Origin: Austwickia sp.
GTDB taxonomy: Bacteria > Actinomycetota > Actinomycetes > Actinomycetales > Dermatophilaceae
Assembly (NCBI GenBank): GCA_016699675.1
Contig: CP064985.1
Coordinates: 62,001-126,000 of the forward strand
Direction: 5' to 3'
Length of the DNA: 64,000 bases
The notes beneath the pieces are model-generated. The model did no database searches. It was not told the DNA's origin and saw only the letters and a list, made by a program, of their open reading frames with translations. Position 1 is the stretch's first letter, and each line of letters opens with the position of its first letter. Of this stretch, positions 50,345 through 60,028 are shown one piece after another. Both the position numbers and the translations under genes were made by a program.

Positions 50345-50480
50345 CCCATGACGGCGCGGCAACCCATGGTAGTGCGGCAACCCACGGGGGACGCGGCGGC
50401 CCATGACGGCGCGGTCGCCCATGACGGCGCGGCGGCCCATGACGGCGGCGGCCCATACGGCGCGGCAACCCACGAGGGAC
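50345..50480. repeat. Degenerate 18-bp tandem repeats
   Basis: About eight contiguous units of 16-19 bp, consensus CCCATGACGGCGCGGCGG, with the three middle copies nearly identical. No spacers separate them, so it is not a CRISPR array. They end about 20 bp before the serpin start. In the serpin frame they would encode six-residue AHDGAA units. Confidence 0.8.
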
Positions 50481-50500
50481 GCAAGGCGCTCCTGGGAGGT

Positions 50501-51829
50501 ATGAGCGCCGCCGTCACCCGCCGTACCGCCTTGCGCGCCGCCCTCGCTGCAGGCCTCGTCCTTCCCCTCGCCCCGGCCCTCGCCCGCTGCTCCCCCGGGG
50601 CCGCCGCCGCCGTACCGATGGCCACCTCGACGCGCGCCCGCCGCCCGGCCGACCCCACCGCGGTCGGGCCCGCCGTCGCCGCCCTGACCGCCGCGGGCGG
50701 CGCGATCTGGGCGGCGCTGACCGCCGCCGAGCCGACCGCGAACAGCGTCTTCTCCCCCTACTCCCTGGAACGTGCCCTGGCGATGGTCCGCTTCGGCGCC
50801 AAGGGGCCCACGGGCGCCGGCCTCGACGCCGCACTCGCCACGACCGATCACCAGCGGCTCGCCGCCGGACTCGGCACCCTCGCCGCCGACCTCGCCTCGC
50901 GCGCAGGGGACCATGCCAAGAAGCGCGGCGGCACAGGTCACCTCGCCTGGTCGGAGGCCAACGCCGTGTGGGCCCAGCGCGACCTGACCTGGGAGGCGCC
51001 GTTCCTCGATGCGCTGGCCGAGTACTTCGGCACCGGCCTCACCCTCGCCGACTATCGGGCCGACCCCGCCGCGGCGATCGCCGCCATCAACGCCTGGTGC
51101 GCGGCGGCGACGCAGGGCCTCATCGAGCGCATCGTCGGCCCGAACCAGATCACGCGGGAGACCCGACTGGTCCTCGCCAACGCGGTCTACCTCAAGGCCG
51201 ACTGGAACGTGCCCCTCGAGAAGTCCCGCACCCGCGACGAACCGTTCGCTCGCGCCGCCGGGGGCGAGGTACGGGTGCCGATGATGTACGGCGCCGAGTC
51301 GGTCCCCCACCGCACCGGCGCGGGGTGGCAGGCGGCTTCGATCCCGTACGTCGGGGGCAAGCTGGCGATGCTGGTCGTGCTGCCCGACCGCGCCACCGGG
51401 GCGGAGGCCACGGTCCCGAAGCTCGTCACCTCGGGTGGCCTCGGCGACCTGCTGCGCGGCTGGGACCAGGCCGACTCCGCGGACCTCGTCATGCCGCGGT
51501 TCCGCATCGAGTCGACCCACGACCTCGCGAAGCCGCTGATCGCCCGGGGCGCCGGCCTGGCGTTCGGCGAGGGGGGTGCCGCCGACCTGACGGGCCTGAC
51601 GACGCAGGAGCGGCTGGAGCTGTCCTTCGCGATCCAGAAGGCGACGATCGTCGTGGACGAGGAGGGCACCGAGGCGGCGGCGGTATCCGCCGTCGGAGCT
51701 CAGGCCGTCAGCGCCCGGATCCCTCCGCCGGTGCTCCGATTGGACCGGCCGTTCTACGCCGTCGTCTACGACGCGCCCACCGCGACGCCCCTCTTCCTCA
51801 CCTATGTCGCGGACCCCTCGCGCCGTTGA
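50501..51829 (+). CDS. Exported serpin (serine protease inhibitor)
   Basis: Serpin of 442 residues with an N-terminal export signal (TRRTALRAALAAGLVLPLA; Tat-like twin Arg) and Cys30 in a poor lipobox. Family blocks are NSVFSPYSLERALAMVRFGA, LVLANAVYLKADW and the end RPFYAVVYDAPTATPLFL. The reactive-loop hinge EEGTEAAAV has the small residues of inhibitory serpins; counting 17 residues from its first Glu puts the P1 site at or near Val-Ser. The ATG at 50501 touches its Shine-Dalgarno GGGAGGT, an unusual spacing; an in-frame ATG at 50348 would include the tandem repeats. Codon use agrees with the host. Confidence 0.9.
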   Translation: MSAAVTRRTALRAALAAGLVLPLAPALARCSPGAAAAVPMATSTRARRPADPTAVGPAVAALTAAGGAIWAALTAAEPTANSVFSPYSLERALAMVRFGAKGPTGAGLDAALATTDHQRLAAGLGTLAADLASRAGDHAKKRGGTGHLAWSEANAVWAQRDLTWEAPFLDALAEYFGTGLTLADYRADPAAAIAAINAWCAAATQGLIERIVGPNQITRETRLVLANAVYLKADWNVPLEKSRTRDEPFARAAGGEVRVPMMYGAESVPHRTGAGWQAASIPYVGGKLAMLVVLPDRATGAEATVPKLVTSGGLGDLLRGWDQADSADLVMPRFRIESTHDLAKPLIARGAGLAFGEGGAADLTGLTTQERLELSFAIQKATIVVDEEGTEAAAVSAVGAQAVSARIPPPVLRLDRPFYAVVYDAPTATPLFLTYVADPSRR

Positions 51830-51835
51830 CTCAGG

Positions 51836-52207
51836 TCAGACCGGATCGCCACCGGCCGCCTCGCCCGATTGGCCACCGGGGAGGCGCACGACTCGGCCAG
51901 CCCAAAAGGCCGGTTTCCGCTTCACATGAGCCAACGCCACGACCCACACGATGTCGTCCACCACCGCATACAAGAGGCTGTATTCGTCAAATCGCTTCAA
52001 AGGAACCTTGCGAACCACGGGCTCCCGCGGCGACCCCTCCCACTCGTACCGGCGAGCGGTCTTTGGAAAGCCGAGAGCGTAGTCGAGGGCCCGGAAGGCT
52101 TCAGTCGCGAGATGGCCGCCGAGACCTGGCTCCCGTTCGTCGTACCAGTCGCGGGCGCGCCGAAGATCCTCGACGGCTTCGGGGACCCAACGAGGTTCCT
52201 GATTCAC
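51836..52207 (-). CDS. ParE/RelE family toxin
   Basis: Toxin of a type II toxin-antitoxin pair, expected to act on gyrase or mRNA. It is 123 residues. The family pattern is clear: AVEDLRRARDWYDEREPGLG at the N-terminal helices, RRYEWEG, VRKVPLKRFDEYSLLYAVVD and VVALAHVKRKPAFWAGR. The start overlaps the antitoxin stop (ATGA). It is convergent with the serpin gene, six bases away. Confidence 0.9.
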   Translation of the reverse strand: MNQEPRWVPEAVEDLRRARDWYDEREPGLGGHLATEAFRALDYALGFPKTARRYEWEGSPREPVVRKVPLKRFDEYSLLYAVVDDIVWVVALAHVKRKPAFWAGRVVRLPGGQSGEAAGGDPV

Positions 52208-52425
52208 AGGCCGAAGCGGCGGCGGACCTCGGCGTCCGGGATCCCGTTCGTCGTCCCGTCCACGATCCCCCCGAGACGCCGCCCGATCTCGGTCGCCCAG
52301 GCGGACTCGACCTCTCCAGCGTCCTCGTAAGGGCCGCCGGCCTCAACCCACAGAGCATGGGCAAGCTCGAGCTGCTCCTCGCGGGAGAGCTTGCGTGCCT
52401 GCTCCAACAGCTCGGCAGTCGTCAT
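52204..52425 (-). CDS. Antitoxin, addiction module component family
   Basis: 73-residue partner of the ParE-like toxin. The N-terminal TAELLEQARKLSREEQLELAHAL is typical of the TIGR02574-type addiction module component, followed by a linker and the end IPDAEVRRRFGL. A -10 box TAGACT lies six bases before the ATG, so the transcript is leaderless. An inverted repeat GGACCC-TG-GGGTCC covers the -35 region and could be its operator. Confidence 0.88.
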   Translation of the reverse strand: MTTAELLEQARKLSREEQLELAHALWVEAGGPYEDAGEVESAWATEIGRRLGGIVDGTTNGIPDAEVRRRFGL

Positions 52426-52431
52426 CCCGCA

Positions 52432-52468
52432 AGTCTAATCCGTGCGCCCAGAGGGGACCCTGGGGTCC
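52432..52468 (-). promoter_or_regulatory. Toxin-antitoxin promoter and candidate operator
   Basis: TAGACT (52437-52432) is six bases before the antitoxin ATG. GGACCC (52455-52460) and GGGTCC (52463-52468), two bases apart, sit where the -35 box would be. Autorepression by the antitoxin is typical for such modules; here it is inferred. Confidence 0.5.
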
Positions 52469-52567
52469 GCGTTCACGCACGATCGGCACGCGAGTGATTT
52501 CGCCGCACCCCCCAAGGGCCGTCGGTTGGGCGGATTCGGTTCGCTGGCAAGGGGGTAGCTAGCGGGC

Positions 52568-54583
<2,016 letters not shown>

Positions 54584-54594
54584 CGCGCCCAGGG

Positions 54595-54933
54595 TCAGGA
54601 GGTAGGGCGGTCCTTCTTGGGCAGCGTCGCGACGATCAGGGCGTACGAGTCGTCGATGGCCTCCTCGATCTCGTCACGCGGGATCGCCCCGTCGAGGCGC
54701 AGCACGTTCCAGCCGTGCCGGCCGATGTACGCCGACACGGACGCCTCCGCGGGGTAGCGGGCCAGCCACTCGTCGGCCTCCTCGCGACCCTTGCCGCACT
54801 TCACCGTCACGGACTGCTCGCCGAGGAAGCAGAAGATCTTCGCCCCCACCTTGGCGACGGTGTCGCCCTCCCAGGGCTCGTCGGGCCAGGCGCCGGGCTT
54901 GGCCAGGGCATAGTCACGCATCGGGCTCGTCAT
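54595..54933 (-). CDS. MmcQ/YjbR family protein
   Basis: 112-residue member of the MmcQ/YjbR family (double-wing DNA-binding-like fold); function uncertain. Typical blocks: LAKPGAWPDEPWEGDTVAK, KVGAKIFCFLGE, GRHGWNVLRLDG and IDDSYALIVATLPKK. The ATG at 54933 has GGGGGAC directly upstream; an ATG at 54942 is possible. It begins 16 bases after the apbE stop and ends convergent to the DUF255 gene 11 bases away. Confidence 0.88.
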   Translation of the reverse strand: MTSPMRDYALAKPGAWPDEPWEGDTVAKVGAKIFCFLGEQSVTVKCGKGREEADEWLARYPAEASVSAYIGRHGWNVLRLDGAIPRDEIEEAIDDSYALIVATLPKKDRPTS

Positions 54934-54949
54934 GTCCCCCATCCTCGGT

Positions 54950-55774
54950 TCAGAGCCGGATGACGCGCCAGCCCTCGCGGTCCGCGACCCGCTGCTCCAG
55001 CTCGGCCGGCCCGACGAACAGCGCCGTCGCCCACACATCCGCGTCCACGATGTCCGGGGCGATCACGCTGACCGAGCCCCGCCGGTAGCGCCGCTCCCCC
55101 GTCGCCGGGTCCACCAGGTGGGCGCCGCGCGCGGCGCAGCCGGAGGTGGCGAGCGCCCCGGCCCGGAGCTCGACGACCTGGGCGATCTCCCCCGGCACGT
55201 CCGGATTCTCGATCCCCAGCCGCCAGGGTCGATCCCCGCCGGGCGAGGCGTCCACGCCACCGACGGCGATGTCGCCCCCGGCGTTGACGCACCAGGCGTG
55301 CCCGGCCATCGCGGGCGCCGCGGCCAGGATCGCCGCGGCGCGCCCGATGGCCCAGCCCTTCACCAGCCCCGTCGGGTCGATCAGCCACTGTCCGGTCGCC
55401 TCGTCGGGAAGCCGGCTCAGAAACGCCCCGCCGGTCTCCGCCTCGTACGCCGCACACCGGGCCAGGACCTCCGCCAGCTGCGGGCAGCAGTCCTCGACGC
55501 GGAGCTCGCCGCGCCGCAGCCGGGACAGTTCGCTGTCCGGCCGCCACTTCGAGAACGTCGCATCCACCCAGGCCAGGTCGTCGTACGCCGCGCGCACCGC
55601 CGCCGTCACCGCGGCCGAGCGGGCCTGCGGCCCCCGGACGTGGATGCTGATCGGCATCCCCATGAGGTGCTCGACGTGGGCGGCGACGTACGGCGACGGC
55701 GCCCCAGCCACAAGCGCCCCGGGGGCCGGCGGCGGTGGGGCGAAGACGGGCAGATCGGCGGGTCCGGCGGTCAT
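54950..55774 (-). CDS. apbE: FAD:protein FMN transferase (ApbE)
   Basis: Attaches FMN covalently to a Thr of flavoprotein targets, using FAD. It is 274 residues with MGMPISIHV, VDATFSKWRPDSELSRL, DPTGLVKGWAIGRAAAIL, NAGGDIAVGG and DADVWATALFV, all ApbE blocks. No signal peptide is apparent, so it may act inside the cell. The neighbouring gene encodes an FMN-binding protein with the SGAT acceptor motif, which is its likely substrate. The ATG at 55774 lies 17 bases after that gene. Confidence 0.93.
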   Translation of the reverse strand: MTAGPADLPVFAPPPPAPGALVAGAPSPYVAAHVEHLMGMPISIHVRGPQARSAAVTAAVRAAYDDLAWVDATFSKWRPDSELSRLRRGELRVEDCCPQLAEVLARCAAYEAETGGAFLSRLPDEATGQWLIDPTGLVKGWAIGRAAAILAAAPAMAGHAWCVNAGGDIAVGGVDASPGGDRPWRLGIENPDVPGEIAQVVELRAGALATSGCAARGAHLVDPATGERRYRRGSVSVIAPDIVDADVWATALFVGPAELEQRVADREGWRVIRL

Positions 55775-55791
55775 CGGTCGCTCCCTCGGCC

Positions 55792-56400
55792 TCAGGCCCG
55801 CGCCTGGTCGATCGCCGACTGCAGCGAGGCCGTGTAGCCCTGCCACGTGACGGTCGCCCCGGAGATCGCGTCGATGTCGGCCGACTGCGCCTGGACGGCC
55901 TCGCTGTTGTACGTCGGGACGGCGCGGGAGTTGATCTGCACGTCCTTGTTGTTGGCCGTCGGATAGGTGACCGCCTGGGAGCTGGTGATCTTGCCGCCCG
56001 AGACCACGATCCGCACCTGTACCGGTCCCCACCGGGTCGAGCTGGAGGTCCCGGTGTAGGTGCCGTCCCTCAGGGTGGTCGCTGCGCCGCCCGCGGCGCC
56101 CGAGGCGCCGGCCGCCGCCGACGTACCGGCCCCCGCCGACGTACCGCCAGTCGAGCTGGAGGTACTCCCCGCCGCGGTGCCGCCCCCGGCGGCACTGCCG
56201 ACCGCGGGCGACGTCCCCGCAACGCTCGTGCTGGCGGACGCGGTCGCGGATCCGGCGCCCTGGGCGTGGAGGCTGGTGTGGTAGCCCATCGCCAGCACGA
56301 CGGCGGACAGGGTGCTCATGCCGACGAGGACGTTGCGCCGCAGGTGGCTGGGCTGCTCGTCCGCGGCGGGATTGCGGGTGGAGTTCTCGGTGGTGCTCAC
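55792..56400 (-). CDS. FMN-binding domain protein, membrane-anchored
   Basis: 202 residues. One N-terminal membrane anchor lies at about 23-40 (NVLVGMSTLSAVVLAMGY), followed by a Gly/Ser/Thr/Ala-rich spacer (about 45-105) and an FMN-binding domain with DGTYTGTSSSTRWGPVQVRI and DAISGATVTW. Thr183 of SGAT is the expected site of covalent FMN. The domain would lie outside the membrane. It stands between the ferric-reductase-like gene and apbE, which together can carry electrons through the membrane to FMN. The start is GTG 56400. Confidence 0.9.
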   Translation of the reverse strand: MSTTENSTRNPAADEQPSHLRRNVLVGMSTLSAVVLAMGYHTSLHAQGAGSATASASTSVAGTSPAVGSAAGGGTAAGSTSSSTGGTSAGAGTSAAAGASGAAGGAATTLRDGTYTGTSSSTRWGPVQVRIVVSGGKITSSQAVTYPTANNKDVQINSRAVPTYNSEAVQAQSADIDAISGATVTWQGYTASLQSAIDQARA

Positions 56401-56453
56401 GGTGGTGTCCTTCTCAGGCGGATCGAATGGGGGTAAGGCCACAAGGGCAGCGG

Positions 56454-57914
56454 TCAGTAAGCGAAGCGTTCGGCGTGGATGCGCTCGGCGGGCACACCCG
56501 CGCCGCGGGCCGCGGCCTGCGCGGCGTCCATCCAGGCGTTGCCGCCGCACAGGAACACGTCCCGCTCGGCCACGTCGGGCACGAGGTGGCGCAGGGCCGC
56601 CTCGTCGGTGAGGTGCGACCACGCGGCGGGCAGCCAGGAGGGGCGCTCCACAACCCGGTGCCCGTCCAGCACGATCAAGCGGGCGCCGCACCGAGCGGCG
56701 GACGCCTCGACCTGCGCGAGCAGGGGCGCGCCGGCGAAGTCAGAGACCCGGTAGATCAGGGTGAGGTCGCCCGGCTGGGCATCGAGGGATTCCATCAGGG
56801 CCCTCATCGGGGCGACGCCGATCCCGGCGGCCAGGAGGAGGACGCCCTGCCGCGTCCGGGCACCCTGGTGCAGGCGCCCGTACGGGCCCTCGATCAGCAC
56901 CCTCGTCCCGGGCTTCAGCGTCGCGAGGCGGTGGCTGCCGTCCCCCACATCCGCGACGCTGATCTGCAGGCTGCGGCCATCGGGGGCGGCCGAGACGCTG
57001 TACGGGTGCGCGCGCGTCCAGCCCGGCCCGTCGAGGAAGCGCCACTGGAAGAACTGCCCGCCCGCGGCGGGAAGGCGGTCCAGGTCGCGCCCGGTCACGG
57101 TGACGGTGGTGACGTTGCCGCCCGCGGGCGACACCTGCGCGACGACGAGCCGGTGCCGAAGGTTGCGCAGCACGGGCAGCCCGACGCGGTAGGTCAGCAC
57201 CGCGGCGACGGCCGCGCCCCACAGGCCCCACCAGTACGCCGTAGCCAGCGGCGAGGCCAAGAAGTCCTGGCCGGTCCACAGCTGGTGCGGCAGGGCGAGG
57301 AAGCAGCCGAGGTAGGCGTAGAGGTGGATGAGGTGCCAGGACTCGTAGCGCAGCCGGCGCCGGGCGGCGCGCATCGACGTGACCACCACCATCACCAGGC
57401 AGAGCGTGCCCAGCAGGGCGATCAGCATGGCGGGCATCGTCGTGGTGACCTGCCAGAAGGTCGGCCACAGCGCGCCGAGCGAGGCCCCGGAGTAGCCCAC
57501 CAGGATCATCGCGATGTGCGCCAGCATGAGCGAGAACGACCCGAAGCCCACCTGCCGGTGGATCGCGGCGAGCTCGTCCTGGCCGAACGCCTTCTCCACG
57601 AACGGGATCCGCGCCATCAGGAGCACCTGGATCAGCAGCAGGTCGCTGGCCAGCAGGCCGGTGAGGCGCCCCATCGAGGTCCAGGCGTCGGCGACGTTGG
57701 TCACGCCGGTGACGCCCCCGTTCGCCAGCCACAGCCCCGCCACGACGAGCAGGCTCGCCCAGGTCAGCGCCCAGGAGAGCTCGCCCCACCAGCGGGGTAC
57801 GGCGGGGGCGGGCAGCGGGCGACCGGACGGCGAGTCGTCGCGGCCGGTGGCCATGCTTGGCGTCGACATGCGCAGTCCGCTCGTCTCGCCGGCGTCGATG
57901 GTGCTCGTGGTCAT
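56454..57914 (-). CDS. Ferric-reductase-like membrane flavocytochrome
   Basis: 486 residues. The N-terminal half has about six membrane helices with His residues in helix contexts (AAIHRQVGFGSFSLMLAHIAM, YESWHLIHLYAYLGCFLALP), the heme ligands of the FRD family. The C-terminal half is a ferredoxin-reductase-type FAD/NAD(P) module: HPYSVSAAPDG (FAD), GPYGRL, LLLAAGIGVAPMRALM (nucleotide) and VFLCGGNAWMD. The ATG at 57914 (MTTSTIDAGE) is favoured over one 36 codons upstream in the divergent promoter region. First gene of the flavin module. Confidence 0.92.
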   Translation of the reverse strand: MTTSTIDAGETSGLRMSTPSMATGRDDSPSGRPLPAPAVPRWWGELSWALTWASLLVVAGLWLANGGVTGVTNVADAWTSMGRLTGLLASDLLLIQVLLMARIPFVEKAFGQDELAAIHRQVGFGSFSLMLAHIAMILVGYSGASLGALWPTFWQVTTTMPAMLIALLGTLCLVMVVVTSMRAARRRLRYESWHLIHLYAYLGCFLALPHQLWTGQDFLASPLATAYWWGLWGAAVAAVLTYRVGLPVLRNLRHRLVVAQVSPAGGNVTTVTVTGRDLDRLPAAGGQFFQWRFLDGPGWTRAHPYSVSAAPDGRSLQISVADVGDGSHRLATLKPGTRVLIEGPYGRLHQGARTRQGVLLLAAGIGVAPMRALMESLDAQPGDLTLIYRVSDFAGAPLLAQVEASAARCGARLIVLDGHRVVERPSWLPAAWSHLTDEAALRHLVPDVAERDVFLCGGNAWMDAAQAAARGAGVPAERIHAERFAY

Positions 57915-58020
57915 GTCTCTACCGTCGGTGGCCTGGCCGTCGGGACAGTTCAGAGGAGCCTGTGCCCTTCCTGTGAGCCGTGGCGTCCGCGGCCGGCCGG
58001 GGATGCGGCACGATGGGGCC

Positions 58021-59937
58021 ATGGCGGCACCCGAGACAGCGGGCCAGACGACGGATCACGACGCGGCCCAGTTCGAGGCCCGGCTGCGTCGCTGGTGGCC
58101 CGACGTCCTGACGGGGCTGCGGGATGTGTACGACGAGGCCACCGCCAATGGGGTCGCGGCCCGGCTGGAGTCGGTGGCGCGGGCCGCGCACGCCGTACGG
58201 TCTGCCGAGCTGCGCGCCCTCGACTACGAGCGCCTGCTGCGGCCGGACCGCCTCGGGAGCGAGGCGATGGTGGGCTACGCCGCGTACGCCGACCGGTTCG
58301 CCGGCACTTTGGCCGACGTCACCGACCGGCTGGACTACCTCGGCGAGCTCGGCGTGACGTACCTGCACCTCATGCCGCTGCTGCGGCCGCGGGAGGGCGA
58401 CAACGACGGCGGGTACGCCGTGGCCGACCACCGCACGATCCGTCCCGACCTGGGCACGATGGCCGACCTGGCGGACCTGACGGCGGCGCTGCGCGGCCGC
58501 GGCATGAGCCTGGTCCTCGACCTCGTGCTCAACCACGTGGCCCGCGAGCACGAGTGGGCCGAGCGCGCGCGGGCCGGCGAGGACCGCTACCGCGCCTACT
58601 TCCACACCTTCCCCGACCGCGAGCTGCCCGATGCCTACGAGGCGAGCCTGCCCGAGGTCTTCCCCGACTTCGCGCCCGGCAACTTCACCTGGGACGACGA
58701 GCTGGCCGCCTGGGTCTGGACCACGTTCAACGCCTTCCAGTGGGACCTCAACTGGGCCAACCCGGACGTGCTGATCGAGTTCGCCCAGATCGTCCTCGAC
58801 CTCGCCAACGCCGGGGTCGAGGTGCTGCGGCTCGACGCGATCGCGTTCCTGTGGAAGCGGATGGGGACCGACTGCCAGGGCCAGCCGGAGGTCCACTCGC
58901 TGACGCAGATCCTGCGGGCCGTGGCCCGAATCGTGGCGCCGGCCACGGCGTTCAAGGCCGAGGCCATCGTCGCGCCGAGCAAGCTCGTCGCCTATCTGGG
59001 CCAGGGCCGGTGGACCGGCAAGGTGAGCGAGCTCGCCTATCACAACAGCCTCATGGTGCAGATCTGGTCCGCCCTGGCCACCAAGGACGCGCGGTTGGCC
59101 GCCCGCTCGCTGGCCAAGTTGCCGGCGCTGCCCACCGGCACGGCCTGGATCACCTACCTGCGCTGCCACGATGACATCGGCTGGGCCATCTCCGACGAGG
59201 ACTGCGCCGCGATCGGCTGGGACGGCCCGGCGCACCGCCGGTTCCTGTCCGACTGGTACTCCGGCAACTTCCCCGCCTCCCGCGCCCGCGGCCTGGTCTT
59301 CCAGCACAACCCCGCCACGGACGACCGGCGGATCAGCGGCACCGCGGCCAGCCTCATCGGCCTGGAGAACGACGAGTACTGGCACGACATCCACGCCGCC
59401 GAGCTGGACCTGAAGGCGCTGCGGCTGGCGCACGCGATCATCTACGGCTGGGGCGGGATCCCCGTGCTGTGGAGCGGCGACGAGCTGGCCACCCCAAACG
59501 ATCCCGACTGGGCGGCCGAGCCGGGCCACGAGGACGACAACCGGTGGGCCGGGCGGCCGCGGCTCGATCCGGGTCGGGTGGCGCTGCGCCACGACCGTAC
59601 GTCGAGCGAGGGTTGCGCCTTCACCGATCTGGTGCGGCTCGCCGAGGTGCGCCGGTCGCTGCCTCACCTCCACGCGGGCGTGCCCACGGCCATCGACGAG
59701 CTGCACGACAACGGCGTCCTGCCGGTGCGGCGCACCCACCCCCTGGGGGTGATGCTGCAGCTCTACAACGTCACCCCCGAGTGGCGGTTCCATTCCGGGG
59801 CGCGCCTGGCCGCGCTCGGGCTGGACCGTGCGGTCGACGCCCTCACCGGGCAGGGCGTCCAGCCGGGCGCGGACGGCCGGGTGTGGCTGCCGCCGTACGC
59901 CGCGTGGTGGCTCGTCTCGCCCGACGCGGTGAGCTGA
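58021..59937 (+). CDS. Amylosucrase-like glycoside hydrolase (GH13)
   Basis: Transfers glucose from sucrose to build alpha-1,4-glucan, or acts as a related sucrose enzyme. It is 638 residues: an N-terminal helical domain, the (beta/alpha)8 barrel with YLHLMPLLRPREGDNDGGYA and DLVLNHVAREHEWA, and a C-terminal beta domain. Catalytic residues are the nucleophile Asp272 (EVLRLDAIAFLWK), the acid/base Glu314 (FKAEAIVAP) and Asp384/385 in RCHDDIGWA. The NDGGYAV motif and length fit GH13 subfamily 4. There is no signal peptide, so it is intracellular. CACGAT lies six bases before the ATG, a weak -10 box. Confidence 0.92.
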   Translation: MAAPETAGQTTDHDAAQFEARLRRWWPDVLTGLRDVYDEATANGVAARLESVARAAHAVRSAELRALDYERLLRPDRLGSEAMVGYAAYADRFAGTLADVTDRLDYLGELGVTYLHLMPLLRPREGDNDGGYAVADHRTIRPDLGTMADLADLTAALRGRGMSLVLDLVLNHVAREHEWAERARAGEDRYRAYFHTFPDRELPDAYEASLPEVFPDFAPGNFTWDDELAAWVWTTFNAFQWDLNWANPDVLIEFAQIVLDLANAGVEVLRLDAIAFLWKRMGTDCQGQPEVHSLTQILRAVARIVAPATAFKAEAIVAPSKLVAYLGQGRWTGKVSELAYHNSLMVQIWSALATKDARLAARSLAKLPALPTGTAWITYLRCHDDIGWAISDEDCAAIGWDGPAHRRFLSDWYSGNFPASRARGLVFQHNPATDDRRISGTAASLIGLENDEYWHDIHAAELDLKALRLAHAIIYGWGGIPVLWSGDELATPNDPDWAAEPGHEDDNRWAGRPRLDPGRVALRHDRTSSEGCAFTDLVRLAEVRRSLPHLHAGVPTAIDELHDNGVLPVRRTHPLGVMLQLYNVTPEWRFHSGARLAALGLDRAVDALTGQGVQPGADGRVWLPPYAAWWLVSPDAVS

Positions 59938-60016
59938 CCGGGCGACCCGAAGCCCGCAAGGGGCCGGTGACCAGCCCCGAGTCCCCTCGTCGGCCGCGCG
60001 GGCGAGGCCCGGGGAC

Positions 60017-60022
60017 TAGGTT
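60017..60022 (+). promoter_or_regulatory. -10 box, leaderless start at 60029
   Basis: TAGGTT ends six bases before the ATG of the BluB-CobT gene. GAAGGG between them could also act as a weak Shine-Dalgarno from another start. Confidence 0.5.
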
Positions 60023-60028
60023 GAAGGG

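Noticed and set aside
50345..50480. CRISPR array
   Set aside because: The units are contiguous and degenerate with no unique spacers, and no cas genes are present in the window.
50348..50500. Serpin start at ATG 50348
   Set aside because: It would place 51 low-complexity residues before a normal export signal. The signal at 50501 argues for the later start, although the Shine-Dalgarno spacing there is poor.
50581..50592. Lipoprotein signal in the serpin (Cys30)
   Set aside because: The residue before Cys is Arg, which does not fit a lipobox; ordinary signal cleavage is more likely.
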